Of a stretch of DNA of 64,000 bases, positions 11,499 through 24,712 are shown in pieces (positions within the stretch are counted from its first letter, which is position 1; each line of letters begins with the position of its first letter). The notes under the pieces are model-generated. The model was not told where the DNA came from, made no database searches, and worked only from the letters and a program-made list of their open reading frames with translations. The position numbers and the translations under genes are program-made. Location: assembly GCA_031308135.1 (NCBI GenBank), contig JAHLJT010000631.1, positions 219,361,151-219,425,150 of the forward strand, given 5' to 3'. The DNA is from Acheta domesticus (taxonomy: Eukaryota; Arthropoda; Insecta; Orthoptera; Gryllidae).

Positions 11499-11965
11499 TT
11501 CACTTCCAACTCGAGAACCAATTAGTTGCAAACCTTGAATCGGCTCGCGGCCGTTGCTCCGAGGTCCTTCTTGAAGACTTCCGCCCGCGGCCGCGTCGCC
11601 GCGCTCGCGTCGCCGGGTGGAAGGGGTGCGTTGCCGTTAATCGCTTTATCTCGTCCTGCGACATCTGAATCGCGCTCCCGCCCTCCCCTCCGCCACCCTC
11701 GGCTCGCTCCCTCCTTCCCTTTCCCCTCCTCCTCCTCCGCTTATCTGCGGGGCGGCGGGCGCAGCCCCGGAGGGGCCGATAACCCGGATGGGCGGCGGAG
11801 CGGCGGCCCTGCACCAACTAATTGAGGCCGTGAGGAGGCGGCGGGGGCGCGGGCGGTGGCTGAGGGGTTTCAGCCGCGCGCGCGCCCTCTGCCGACGAAC
11901 TCCCAACTGCTGTTGTTGCTGCCGCTTGTGCGCGGTGGGTGCGTTCAGAGGGCGGAGGGCGCAAA
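11499..11965. other. CpG-dense island in AT-rich DNA
   Basis: An abrupt GC- and CpG-rich block within AT-rich surroundings, with many gcg and cgg runs. On the minus strand an ATG near 11667 is followed by MSQDEIKRLTATHPF and then low-complexity R-rich residues. It could be an unmethylated promoter or first exon, but nothing identifies a gene. Confidence 0.4.
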
Positions 11966-14900
11966 TTATTTTTAATTTTTTACTTGTTATATTCAACGAA
12001 TATCTAAAATAAATTTCACAGTATTCATTTCATTTCACCGTAAATACAATACAAAAATATTTATAATATAAAATGAAATGTAAGTAAATAAGTCACTCGT
12101 TGGAACTTTCCTTGAAATTATTAAAATAAATAAAACAAAAAGAACATTAAAATAACACTATTAGAACAATATTAGAACACCTCGAAAGCAAAAATACAAA
12201 AGGTGTAAGCCAAAAGAATGGCCTGACTTCGAGGGGTACTAGATGTTTCAATAGTTTTCCAAAACACCCATATTCTGTAACAAAGCTATGTTGCCTCCGA
12301 TGTTGCTGATTTAGTGTACTTTCGAACCTGATGAGACGAATTGAAGTCGAAACAACATTTGGTAAAGATTACATAGGTATAAGTCCAACTTGAAGCCTTG
12401 GAGAATTATTTGATCTACAAACTCGAGAATATGTGAACAATATTAGAACAAAATATAACTCGTTTGGATGAATGTTACTGATCAGTGCGACTAGGCAGAA
12501 GAAGAGAGGAAAGACTATTGAGACAAAATATTTCTGGGCAATTTTCAAGGAGATTTCAAGCAAAATGTTTGGGATGCATTTCTAGATGTTGGTGATATTA
12601 CAAGCTCATTTCCTTAATATTTTCTTGGATTGTTGATGAATTGAGATCTCGCTGTAATGCAACATTTGATACGAACAAAGGTGCAGATCAAGTGATGCTT
12701 AAGAATATTCACTTAACTCTTTTTAGGGGGAGACTGAAATCTACGGGCGTTTTCTCAACCGCGCTGGGTGCTTTCAGAATTGGTGCTCGCAAATAGTTCT
12801 CTGGGGGTGGACGGAGCATTTACAATTGATGAATTCAAATATGTGGACGTCTTCACAACATGTGCGGTGCGTTCTTTAAGAAATTATAGTAGACTGTGGA
12901 CGTTTTCAAAAAGTAAACATTTTTTATGAATTCTGTTTTCTTTGGACGTAACAGACCTTCTTTGAAGATACGACCCAAGAAACAGTTTTTTCTTTTCTTT
13001 TCAAGTTAAAAGATGTTTCTCGTAAAGAAAAACAACCTGCTCTGTTTCTAATGGCAGTAAAAATACAATACGACCATTTTTGTAAAATTCTTTCAATCAT
13101 ATATGAATGAATACCTGCTTGTATGATGGCTATGTAAAAAGTTGACTTTTGTCATCTTTGTTAAATTTTCATTTTACCTAATATATGTATCAGATATTTT
13201 ATTGCTCGAATCAACAACCGATGGTCAGGATAAACTCCATTAAAAAATGTAATTTCGAGTATTTTCAAATGTGTCTTTATTTATCCTCACGAAATATAAT
13301 TTTAAAAAATTGATCATAAACTTGAAAAACATTGTTACCACTTTCTCTTTTTCCATTCCGAAATTTCCACTAGTAACAGGTTCTTAAACTGCGGTCCTTC
13401 GTGGGACTCCCAAGCAATTTTAGGAAAACATTAAAGGGGCCATGAAGTTTACGTATTTTGGATTGTTGCCACTGATTGCTTCGTCCCATAAAGGAATAGA
13501 ATTTAATTTCTCTGGTATTTGTTATAGTCGTTTTTACACACTGCGTCCTTGAACTACAACAGAGTGAGTATCAAATATTGTGTTCACTATGTTCCCAGAA
13601 ATTGCACGTACGCCCACCCGTACATGCATTTGCCAATCTTCTGTCAGGGGGGGGTAGAAAGCCCAAAAATTATCTCTTCAATTTTGCCTCTCTCTATTGA
13701 TAGTACATTTACTTTCTCGCCCTACGAAGTTCTTCGTAAGAAGAGAAAGTTATGAAATCTTGCGCCGAAAAATGGTGAATTTTCGTCAGAAAAAAATTAT
13801 TATTATATTTTATATCCTTCCCTCATGTATTTGATTTTACAAAGTAAGTTGTACTATGACTTGTTTTTCGTATAAAATCAGTAGGTTTAGTTTATTTTAT
13901 TTCGGGATGATACGACACTACTACCCAATTGTACATTGAGATGTCTTTCCAATACCAGCACGTTTATAGTAAACCGGTTGGTTTTTAATTTTTTTATTAC
14001 TTATGGAGATTTTCGGAAACAGTTTTTTTAGCATTATATCCTTCATCTATAAGTAATAATAATCTGAATGCCCAAGTTTATATCTCATTTTTAGTTCCTC
14101 AAACTTTTCGATACTATCTCGGGATCGTAGGAAATTGTTATACATATTAATTATATAAATTAATATACATTTATTTATTTAAACATTGATGTATGTACCC
14201 CCTCCTCGCACAAACTCACACACAGCGACCCAGAACGGAGTGGGTTAGATGAAAAGGAAGGCATGAGAAGAGAATGGGACAGGAAGATCGAGCGCAGTCG
14301 ATGGTTTGATCGTGTAGAGTACTGCTACAGCATTTGCTTGAAAATGTTCAGAGCTGTAACATTTGTTCTTCGATCTGGAAGTCATTACAAATCCGCAGAT
14401 GTAAGCTGCCCATCAAATACATTCCTGGCACCTGGTCGGAATGGAGCCCGCAACCTGTCAATCAACAGTGTACTCGACATCAAGGTTGTCATTGACATTA
14501 TTTGCATCATTATAATTATTTCTTTTTAAATAAATGTATTTTAAAAATTGTTACCAAGTGAATATTCTGATTTGAGTTCTAGGCATCTAAAGATGCGTAC
14601 ATTTTAAAAGATGTTTAAAACGGTAATGATTTCCTCCGAACTTGAAGGTTGTAGAGAATCTAATTCATGTAACTAAAATATTCCAGGATTTTCTTTCTTC
14701 ACAATTAATTTCCTTTTAAAGTTTGTAGCTAATTGGTTCTAAGTTCCCGCACGTTGCCTTCACTCGGACTCTTGAAGACCCAAGCTCCCCGAGAACCACT
14801 CAAGATTTTGAGCACCTGCGAAGCCCTAAAGTTATTAGTTTCTCCTTGCAACGCCCCAGAGGCTCTCCCCGCCAGTGGGTGCAATCGCAGGCCCCAGAAA

Positions 14901-16200
14901 CAAATTTCCGGGTGGCAGTGAAGCAAAGAGATGGGCGCTTGTATTTAATGACCCCCTCTCCTTAAACTGGACAACTAAAAAAAATCACTGTGTAAGTGAA
15001 TTAATTAATGGCGAGAACATTAATGTAAGTGGAATTAATGTAAGTAGCTTTTAATTCGTGGAGGTACTGCATAAGGTCAAAAAATTAACATATTTTGTTG
15101 CTCATCTCTAATTGGTGGTTACTATTGCCTTCCAATGCCACTAGGAGTGTACGGAAGAATTTGTATGTCTGAAGTAGAATTAGACAGAAGTTAATTGTTA
15201 AAGATTTAAACATGATTAAATCACTATTATTTCCATTTCTATAGGTCGTTGTCCTTCATATATATTCATGGCAACGAAAGTGTTTTATATTTTCGAATGT
15301 CACAGATAAAGCAGAGAGTTTCACGATCTCTATATTTTTACTGTTTTTTCTCAACTTTGCCGCGCAATTTTCTGAAAACGTTCTGCAGGAAGAAAATAAT
15401 TTCTTCAACTTTAGAAACTTTTCCAATTAGATGAAACAGCATGGAAACGTTCAGATTTTCTGGAGAAAATTTAAGAACAATTTCTGGAGCTAGATAGTAT
15501 CTATTTTGTGGAATTTATCTCCAATTCAATTCTACTGAATTTTCTTCTTTCGTTACAAAAGTAACGGCATTCAATAATTAAGTTATGAAAATGAGCAGCA
15601 GAGATTTGAATAGTACTAGGTATTATATAGTTTTCTTATTTCTTTCAACTAGAATGTGTTGACCGGCACAACATCGTTTCAGAGAATAATTGTCAGTGTA
15701 TAATGTATGAGTAGTTGTACCCGTTCGACCATTTAATACATTGACATTTTTGTTTCAAATGTGAAAATAGCTTCATATTTTAATCCATTTTGAAACGGCC
15801 ATTCTAGGCCTTGAATTGTGAGTTACGTCGTATGTGCATTTATTTTAATGATACTGCGCATTAGGTACCTTTCGAATTGTTATAGTTCAAACATGCCTGA
15901 AACAACTATTGTACTCATCTCTTTGGTTAATATCCCCTATTTTAATTGTAGTTTTTTTCGTAAATGTTCCTTGATCTACTGAACAAATGCTGACGTTATT
16001 TATCTTTCACTTCTGAATATAGCTGTTATCCTCCCAAATGTCAGTTTTTTTTTAAAATTGATAGGAAATAAATTATTTAACAATGAAACATACATTATGT
16101 TTCCCTAATTAATGAATTAGTTCACGCTTAGTATTGTGTAGAATAATCATTCTAATGTTTCCCAGCGTTTATTAGAACACAGACAGGCTTTGACACGATT
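11966..16200. other. AT-rich stretch with no recognised gene
   Basis: Only short frames (up to 88 codons, e.g. 14263-14529 plus) without homology signals or codon bias. Homopolymer runs and AT-rich simple sequence. I see no feature I can name. Confidence 0.5.
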
Positions 16201-16207
16201 AACACGC

Positions 16208-16319
16208 TTCCTTTTGATGAACAATTCTGGAGTTGGAACAGATGCGAGCACATAACCTCAGAAGCGATCCTGTGCGTGCACGCGTTCGCTAAAACTCCGG
16301 GATCGTTCATCAAAAGGAA
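16208..16319. repeat. Imperfect hairpin with 27-bp arms
   Basis: 16208-16234 pairs with 16293-16319 with about four mismatches (ttccttttgatgaac at the outer side). It may be a small foldback element. No TSD is evident. Confidence 0.5.
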
Positions 16320-17100
16320 ACATACAAGTATGTTCTTATACCCTTGCGCGCAAATATTTCATTGTATATCAAATAATTTATATAATGAAATGTGTTACTA
16401 CTATATATTTTTCATGATTATGCATGTTTCTAAGCCATCCGTAGAACGGAAAAAGAATACCCATAAGAGATAAACTTATAAAAATGTAATAGATTTTACA
16501 ACAAGGTCTCCATTAACAATTTTAGAACTAATAAACATAACTCAGAACCGTGGGACACAAAAGTATGAGTTTAACAGTCTAAACACACAGTTTTGGAGTG
16601 ACGTATTCCGGGTTTGTAAGTTGCAGAGAACAAGCGTGTTGCGTATTAAATTTCTGGCTGCTGATTTCTTCGTCGTACTCTCAACTAAATACAGAATACT
16701 ACGTCTTAAAATCTGATGATTTCGATATATTGTACAACACTTTCGTAGCTCTATTGCTTCTATTCATTGCTTCAACTTCATGGTTTCTATCGTGTAGAAG
16801 AAAACATAAGTATCAAGAATGAATTTCCAAAACCAATGTCAGTAATCTTATATATTATTATCAAAGTGCTAGTTTGGTCTTTTGAATAAATTAGGCGACA
16901 CACGAAACCGTTCTGTATAAAGAAGCAATGGATTGAAAAATCGTGTTTTTTTTCAGCTACACATGAGACATTCGTATTGAAAAAGTGCGTTAAAAATACA
17001 TAAATATTAAAAAAGGAGTAATTTGGAATCTGTAATTGCTGATTACCGCGCGATCTTTCGGAAGAAAATCACACTGTCAGACGGTGGCGGGGACAAGTGA

Positions 17101-17447
17101 ATGTTGCAGTCTCAAGCATTTTTGTTTGTTTCAATTTAGTGTAGGTTGTGTAAGCACGTGAACGTGATTTTCTACTTTGAATAGAATTCTTGAAAGGAAG
17201 AGGTTAGTGATCGCATACAATACATTATTTTACTAACTGATTCTATCAACATATTTATATGTAGCATTCGAATGAAGGTTAGAGAATTACAGTATTTTTT
17301 TCACGTATATTGCCGTGTACCTTGTGTTTTCAGAATGTTGCAATCTCAAGCATTTTTGTTTGTTTCAGTTTAGTGTAGGTTGTGTAAGCACGTGAACGTG
17401 ATTTTTTACATTGAATAGAAATCTTGAAATATGGGAGGTTAGAGATC
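17101..17447 (+). repeat. Pair of about 112-bp direct repeats
   Basis: 17101-17212 and 17335-17447 align end to end with scattered mismatches (shared core tttagtgtaggttgtgtaag, then cacgtgaacgtgatt). About 120 bp of unrelated sequence separates them. Confidence 0.85.
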
Positions 17448-17799
17448 TTAGTGAGGTTAAGGTCGTTTATAATGCTGGAATACAAAAAAAAGTTAAGCAG
17501 AAAAGAGTTAGGTTATTTGACTAACCATGCAATTTAATCCCACGGGTTCTCATTAGTTTATATATATATATAAAATTCATTAATTTAATAAGATAAATGT
17601 AAATAATGATAGTGGAAAAAGTTGCTATTCAATTAAACTGAAAATATGTCCTCAGTACTGGTGAGAATTCAATGAAGAAATTAATTTCTTGTATACTATT
17701 TAATTCAATGGCAATACATAAATGTTTAAACAAATGTTGAAACATCAAATTCTCAAACTTTCATTTCCTATAATTACTACTGGAGTAACCAACAATGGG

Positions 17800-17945
17800 A
17801 GTTTCCAACCTCCTAGTCATCACTATCATGACAACTAAAGTAACTTTCCGCTTCGTTTTATAACGCTGAGTCAACAGCAAACATCGAGACGTCCCTGGGA
17901 ATCGAACCGAAGACCAAAGCGTCGTCAACACGCTCGAGCTATAGA
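17800..17945 (-). mobile_element. Possible tRNA-derived SINE head
   Basis: On the minus strand tagctcgagcg (A-box-like, about 17941-17931) is followed by a good B box, ggttcgattccc (about 17908-17896). The sequence does not fold as a complete tRNA with an acceptor stem, so it is called SINE-like rather than a tRNA gene. Its end is not defined. Confidence 0.4.
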
Positions 17946-18349
17946 ATATAGAAGAGTTACTCTAAAAGGCACCACCTTCACAGGTTGGGAAAACAAATGA
18001 ACGCCATGCAGGGCGATGACACATGCAAGAGTTAGTGATGAATCCATTTCCAAATGTGCTATCTGAAAACGAAAGCACAGACAAAATCAGTGCAGGGACG
18101 TCAATTGCAGTTACATGACCAGCAATGTCCAAGCAGTAGCTGTCAGAAGCGGTCCCTTCTTCTAGAAATACTCGTATCTCTATAACACTGGGAGTTCCTT
18201 TTCCGCGTCGTATAAAAGCACGTCTCCAGGCGCAGCGTGCGTTGTGTTGACGCGTGCTTCGGAGCGCGGGACTTGGGTTTCCTCTTCCGCAGAAGCAGTT
18301 GCCGGCGCCGACCGCCACCCCCACCCCACCCCACCCCGGGACCTGTCTT

Positions 18350-18530
18350 TGGCCGCGTTTCTCCGCTTGCCGCCTCCGCCCCCGCCCCGCCCCGCCCCCC
18401 GCCCCGCCCCGCCCCCCGCCCCCCGCCCCGCCCCCGCCCCCGCCCCGCCCCGCCCCGCCCCCGCCCCGCCCCCGCCCCCGCCCCCGCCCCCCGCCCCGCC
18501 CCCACCCCGGCCCCGCCCCGCCCCCGCGCC
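18350..18530. repeat. C-rich (ccccg)n tract with G-quadruplex potential on the minus strand
   Basis: Runs of ccccgcccc and ccccgccccc dominate. The minus strand has many G4-5 runs separated by single C. Frames of 110-247 codons across it on both strands are artefacts of composition. Confidence 0.9.
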
Positions 18531-18734
18531 TCGTTCGGTCGACCGCTCGCTCCCCTCCCCAGACTACAGTAGTACCCAATAAAACCGCATCACCTAAAGA
18601 CCTTCTGTGTTTTACAGATCTTTCAAATCTTAAGCAAAATTGGAAGAAATTGGTAATCATATATTTATGTGGATTACACAATGTTTCCGATACCATTACC
18701 TTCATAATTCACTCGAAATTTGCAAATCAGGTTG

Positions 18735-18880
18735 GTGTATTTTCAGGATTATATTGCAGATTACAATTTGTGAGCGAGACGATGCGGTATTTTGAGCACT
18801 ACTGTATGTGTATTTTCAGGATTATATTGCAGATTACAATTGTGAGCAAGACGATGCGGTATTTTGAGCACTACTGTATG
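18735..18880 (+). repeat. Dimeric 73-bp tandem duplication
   Basis: Starts at 18735 and 18808 repeat gtgtattttcaggattatat through ctactgtatgt with few differences. Confidence 0.9.
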
Positions 18881-20277
18881 TCGTTAACAGAAGATTATTT
18901 TCAGAAAACATTAACTTCTAACTAAACACTTCGCACAACATTCACTGATATCTTTGGAGCGTGTGATACAATAAAATATTTGCAGACCACAAAAGCGTTT
19001 CTCTTCTGAAAATTTGATAGGGAAAGAACCCTACTTTATAGTAATGTTAAAGATGTTTCTACATAAAAAAGAAACTGATTGTTTTTAAGGACTGTTTCTG
19101 CTTCGAATATTCTTATCTTGGCATGCAACATTTAAATGCCTCTACTTCAATTGCCGTACCAAACTTCCCTGATTTCCGCACGCTTGGATCTCAAATCGTT
19201 CTGTTACTCGGTCAGACTATCGATGAACGACGATTGCTCTCTCGAACTGCGAATTGCCGATTCGAATTGTTCAAATTCTCCCGGCTCCTTTGTGTAATTA
19301 CATTCGTATTGCTTCTTTCACGAGTACTTAACATTCCAGCATTTCGTTACTATGGCAACTGGAACGTTGAGGAAGGGAGTGGCGTTCGAACTGAAATGGA
19401 CGTCGAACTGATTAAAGGAAGAGCGACATACAGAATTGCTGATTCTATGGACTAACTTTAATAATTTATGGATATTTATTTTGGCTATTCTTATATTATA
19501 TATTAATATTATTAATATAAGAGGTTTGCTCAGGGACTTTTCTCTGGCGTGTGGGTGGGGAGATACTGATATAGTGTCCAGCGAAGTTGATTTTTTCTTA
19601 TAAAGATTTTTTCATTTACGATGGATGGTATTTTTATTTATTGACTTATACTCCATACTTGTATCATTAACAATTGATACAACAAAATTACTTTCATTAG
19701 TACAGAGAGTTAGTAAAAACTATATTTTAATACGTATCATTGGCTGTTGGGGAGGGGGACGCTGAAGCCCAATGAGCCCTCCATTCCTTGGATGTCTCGC
19801 TGTCACTAGAATTATTAACATTTTTTATTTTGTCAGAGCGGGATTGGTAGGTTTGTTAATACTGAAGTTGTCGTTGCCTTCACTTTGACTTCTGTGCATT
19901 TAGTTATTTGGGCAATATACGCGCGTCCCGCATTAGCCTAATAATTTCCAATTGATCCAGGGATGTGGAATAACTTGGCAAGAGGACTGTGCATGTGATC
20001 CTAGGTATTTAATTGTTGTGGGAAGTAACACACAATCTGAATTATCATACTCAGTTTTAAATACAGTATTTCTGAAAGTCCACATATTTACAATATTTAT
20101 TAAATCTCCTCCTTTCACTAGAACGCAATGATGTTCATGCTTGATGCATTTTGTAATTTGTTTTAAAACGTTCTCTTACCACTTTCACCATTGTTCGTCA
20201 GTCCATTTAGAACTTCATCACACATTAATATGTGATACATTTGCTTTGTAGGCCATCTATTAATTTCCTACAATATT
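18881..20277. other. AT-rich stretch with no recognised gene
   Basis: The longest frame is 110 codons (19123-19455 plus) with one hydrophobic patch and no recognisable motif. I do not support it as a gene. Confidence 0.5.
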
Positions 20278-20380
20278 CTGCACGATTTGTGGATAACTTT
20301 CTACAACTTGTTGTTCATGTTTAAACTTTCAATGCTGGTGTTACCTCATCGGAATTTCTGCTGTAGGAGGAAGATATAAC
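20278..20380 (+). repeat. Diverged copy of an arm repeat in the spacer
   Basis: Resembles 6960-7065 in the same orientation: cacgatttgtgga, then an acaa...ttgttcatg core, then catcggaatttc and ctgtaggag. It shows that part of the arm content is an independent dispersed repeat. Confidence 0.6.
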
Positions 20381-21324
20381 TGACTGTGGTCGCAGTCGCG
20401 AGAATGATTCTTACGAAATCAGCGTCAAAAGATTCGCGGTAATGGAAATTATTCCCTACAGTACTATAATTTTAATGAACAAACACCTAATGATCTTTTT
20501 CTTTGAAATTCGAACAGTGATGTCAATTTCTTAACAAAACTGCACTTTGTGTGGAACATTATGATTCGTTGCCCTAAATTCAAAATTGTATTTTACGTAG
20601 ATTTAATTCGGTGCTTAAGTTCTGACAAACGGATTTTGTTTTCTTATTGAATATTTACAATGGCTTTGGCCATTGGGCCCATTAGGTTCTTGGAAGCAGG
20701 TGGTGAAAAATACCGTTTTAGAGATTTATGTAGATTTTTGTAGCTTTATAAGGAAGGATCACACATAATTACGTAATATTAGTAGTATCAGTAGGAGAAA
20801 GAAAGAAGTTACAAATGTTATGAAGAGAGACGATTACAGAGGGTCAAAGAATTGTTTTGGTAATTTGCGTTTGAGTCAATTTCGATGCGAATTGTGTTTG
20901 CGTACTTGAAATAGATTGCGGATGAAATATTATTAATTTTCCTGAAAATGCAGAAAAAATGTTTGAATATGAAGCATACCTAGCTTACAATGAACGTGTT
21001 TGTTTCAAATTATCCACGGGGCTTTAAGGATATTTGGATTCAGACATTTTGATATTCACCTCCTGTAGAATGGAGCACCTACGGTAGAATTTTAATTCAT
21101 TTAGTGGTTTCAGTGGACCAAACTCGACGCAGCCATTGTGTAAAATGCGCCACTACCCCGGCACGTGCTTAGGGTCGCCCAGTTGTCGGAGCTTCAATTG
21201 CAAATCCACAACCGCATCCACTAGCGCAGCCGTATACGCCGTATTCCAGGTCGGGGATATTACCAGGCGCCAGCAAACCCACGTATTCAGAGCAGCTCAG
21301 CAGCCGTTTCTGGAGGTGCGGGCG

Positions 21325-21550
21325 ACGCACGTGAGGGCGCGGGTGGGGGCAGGGGGGCAGGCGGGTGCGCGGGCGGGGGCGCAGGAGAGGGCGCGGGCCG
21401 GGGCGCGGGCGGGGGCGCGGGCCGGGGCGCGGGCTGGGGCGCGGGCAGGGGCGGGGGGGCAGGCGGGGGCGGGGGCGCGGGCGGGGGGCGCGGGCGGGGG
21501 CGGGGGGCGCGGGCGGGGGCGCGGGCGGGGATGCGGGCGGGGGCACGGGC
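21325..21550. repeat. G-rich (ggcgcgggc)n tract, arm 2
   Basis: Counterpart of 8535-8725, with different copy arrangement. Confidence 0.85.
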
Positions 21551-21751
21551 GACGGCGAGTGCAAAGCCGCGCGGCCGCTGGGCAGGAGCGACGCACGCGA
21601 CGGTTCCTCGCAATCCAACGTGCCGCGCCGCTCAATCTCGCCGTGGCACGCGCTCCTCTTCATCCGCCCATCCGCCCCGTCGACGCCCTGCCCAGCCCTT
21701 CGGCGGGGGAGGGGGGGGACGAAGGCCAGGTCGGATCCACCCGCTCATGCG

Positions 21752-22715
21752 ATGGTGTTATGGTTAGCGTATAGGACTGTTATAGCCAAGTTCGCGGGTT
21801 CAAACCCGATCGAAGCCGTGGATTTTTAAGGGCGAAAACATTCTTCGTACGCCTTCCTTCGAAAGGCGAAGGAAGAGTTCGAGTTAACCTTCCAGCGGGC
21901 GCGCGTAAAATGTTCACACCAGCAGGCGCGTGTCGTAAATTTTACGATGTTCAATGACTCTTGAAAAAATCAAAGAAGTTGTAGAACAATGGAATTTATT
22001 GTCGCATTAAAATATCTAAGAATGATATTTACTACCAAAAATAATATCTGTTGATAAACGTTCGTATTTAGTATCAAAAATAATCTTGTTCCTATCCATT
22101 ATCGTTCTGATGCTCGTCTATACTTTCAACATTCGTTTACTGTCACTGTCACTGTCCAATTCATGATCTTCCTCCGTTCAGACAGCTCTTGAAGAATATT
22201 CTGATTTTCGTTCACACGAATTCTTTATCTGGACATTTTACAGAAAAATTCGATTAGGCCAAATTATTATACAATATTTTAACACAACAGCCAGCGCGCA
22301 GCGTAAAGTTTACGTCACTATGCACTTATCTCGAATAGAGCGTTACAAAAACTGAATATAGCGTGCAAACTAAACAGTGGCTGCAGGAATGCATCACTAA
22401 AGATACCTGCAAGGAATACCAAGAACGCAGAGGTCTTTGACAACAATGAGTTGACATCAAAACAAAAAAAATATGCTATTGTCGTAAAATTTACGACAGC
22501 GCGCCGGCTGGAGGGTTAAAGCCGGATGTCGCAGTTAGTAGAATTACTGCATGTAAAAGAACCTGAAGCTTAAATGAAGCCCCTTAGCTAAATTCAAATC
22601 GCCTGTTTCGTCGCCCAAGTAATACATTCTTTCTCCGCTTGTTGTTGAAAAGAGCGTAGCAAAATTTGCGTGGTCAGACGTAAGATCAGACCTCCTGGCC
22701 TAAGTCTCGCCACGT
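21752..22715 (+). mobile_element. SINE2, arm 2 copy, split by a piggyBac MITE
   Basis: The tRNA-like head on the plus strand has an A-box-like tggttagcgtatagg and the B box cgggttcaaaccc near 21796-21808. It is interrupted at 21894-21897 (TTAA) and resumes at 22516. Mirror of 7366-8349. Confidence 0.75.
21898..22515. mobile_element. piggyBac-type nonautonomous element, arm 2
   Basis: 618 bp between TTAA at 21894-21897 and 22516-22519, with TIRs ccttccagcgggcgcgc and the complement of gcgccggctggaggg. It is the allele or paralog of 7578-8204 with small indels. Confidence 0.85.
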
Positions 22716-23279
22716 AAAATACGGCTTCAATTCAAACATTTCGAGAGAGGGACACCATGCTTTTTGTTAGAAAATAAGTATATTTATTTTTTTTATTTAA
22801 TTTAATATATTTATTAGTGTATTGCTTTTGTAGTGTATACATGGCACTACACAATATTGTTTAAATAATTACATGATTCTAACACAACTAAATATTTAAA
22901 TCAATTTTGTCAAATAAGAGAAGGTAACAAACGAAAACTCTAGCCTTTCAGGGTGGGCATGTCCCCCATCCCCCGCCCCTGAATCCGCCACTGGAGGCGG
23001 CAGGGTAAGGCGTCTACGGGATCAACCGCCGGCAGCCATACCTCGCTCCTACAGCTGAAATTCCGATGATGAGGAGTAGCATTAGTTAATACAAGAACAA
23101 CTGGTTGTGGAAAATTGTCCACAAATCGTGCATGATATTGCGATGGATTTTACTTTTTCCATTAAACAAAAATATAACAAATCTTCTTAATGGTGGAAAA
23201 TAAAATTATACATTTAATATTTGTTCAGAGACGATGATTCTATGGTATACACCATAGATTTGAATAAGGTAACTTATTG

Positions 23280-24130
23280 CTAACTGGACCTCTCCACCCC
23301 GCCCTCTTGCCATTCTGAACCAACCCCTCCCGTGCTCTGCCCTTGCCACGACTTGCCCCACGCAAGATCGCCCTGCCCTTGCCCGCTCACATTCATCCCT
23401 GCACCTCTGGGCTTCACTGTCTTCCCATTCTCACCCGGCCCTTCTCCAGCCGCGCCCTCGTCTCGACCTACCCTACCCATCCTGCCCTGCGTTTTCCTGG
23501 CTGCTCGCGTCCCCAACCCCTACCCCATTCGGCCCTGCCCTCATCGGCATCTGACCCAACTCCTCCTATGTCCTGCCACTGCTTCTACTTGCCCTATCTA
23601 ACCTCACCCTGCTCTTGCCCGCTCACATTCCTCCCCGCACCCTTCGGCCCCGCCCTCATCCCAATCCGCCACGACCTCTTCTATGTTCGGTTCTCGTGTC
23701 CACCTACACCATCCAACATTGCTCTGCCCATCGTTTCTGTCCCGCACTCAACCCTTTATTACTCACTCCCTTCTCATGCACGGTCCTCTCCATAACTGCC
23801 CCACACAACTCTTGCTCATACCCACTTGTTCCCTATCCATTTCGGCCCTGGCCTCATCCCATTCTAAACCGCCTTTTGCAATGCCCCCCTGCCCTCGACC
23901 TGCTGCACCCAACTCCTCTCTACGTCCCTCACTCACTCCTAAGTCCACTCCGCTCACGTCCCATCCTGCCTCTTTCGTGTTCCGCCCTTATCCCATCCTG
24001 ACCCGACGTGTCAATTCCACACCGCGCCACTCCCCGCTTCCTCGCCCTTCCCCCACACCCCTCCCACGCTCCGACCCGTGTCTTCCCTCGCCATCCTCTC
24101 CTTCTACGCTCTGACCTTCTACGATCCTCC
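23280..24130. repeat. CT-rich degenerate tandem tract, arm 2
   Basis: Mirror of 5950-6790, with recurring ctcacattc, ccgcacc and ccctcatccc motifs. Confidence 0.65.
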
Positions 24131-24359
24131 CTGACGCGCCTTGGCCCCATTAGCCGTGTCCCTACGTGCTCGAGCTCGGTTTCAAACCGATTCACCTTAT
24201 CCATTTTGCTCAACCCCACTCTCCCATATTTCCCCTCTCTCCTCCATTTAGCAGCACCTCTCACTGTACCCCTTTCTTTGCCTCTCTGACGTTCTGGCCG
24301 TGCCCAGCTGCAGTCGCGCTGCGTCGTTTGGGGCAGTGGTGCACCGCAGGCGCACGGCC

Positions 24360-24712
24360 CCCTCTGCCGCCGTCCCCGCCGCCCCCCCACCCTCGCCCCC
24401 TCCGCCCTGGCCACCCCTCCACTCTCGCCGCCCCCTCTGCCCTCTACGCCCCATCCACCCTCGCCACCCCATCCGCCCTCGCCGCCCCCACCGCCCTCGC
24501 CGCCTCCTCCGCCCTCGCCGCCCCCTCCGCCCTCGCCGCCCCCTCCGCCCTCGCCGCCCCCTCCACCCTCGCCGCCCCCTCCGCCCTCGTCACCCCCTCC
24601 GCCCTCGCCACCCCCTCCGCCCTTGCCGCCCCCTCCGCCCTCGTCACCCCCTCCGCCCTCGCCACCCCCTCCGCCCTTGCCGCCCCCTCCGCCCTCGCCG
24701 CCCGTGGCACAC
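24360..24712. repeat. 18-bp GC-rich minisatellite, arm 2 (expanded)
   Basis: Unit ctcgccgccccctccgcc, repeated about 13-15 times from about 24470. The same array in arm 1 (5536-5740) has far fewer clean units, so copy number differs between the arms. Translated frames such as repeated PSALAA are by-products. Confidence 0.9.

Noticed and set aside
19123..19455. A 110-codon plus-strand frame
   Set aside because: No recognisable domain, no codon bias and no splice or promoter support.
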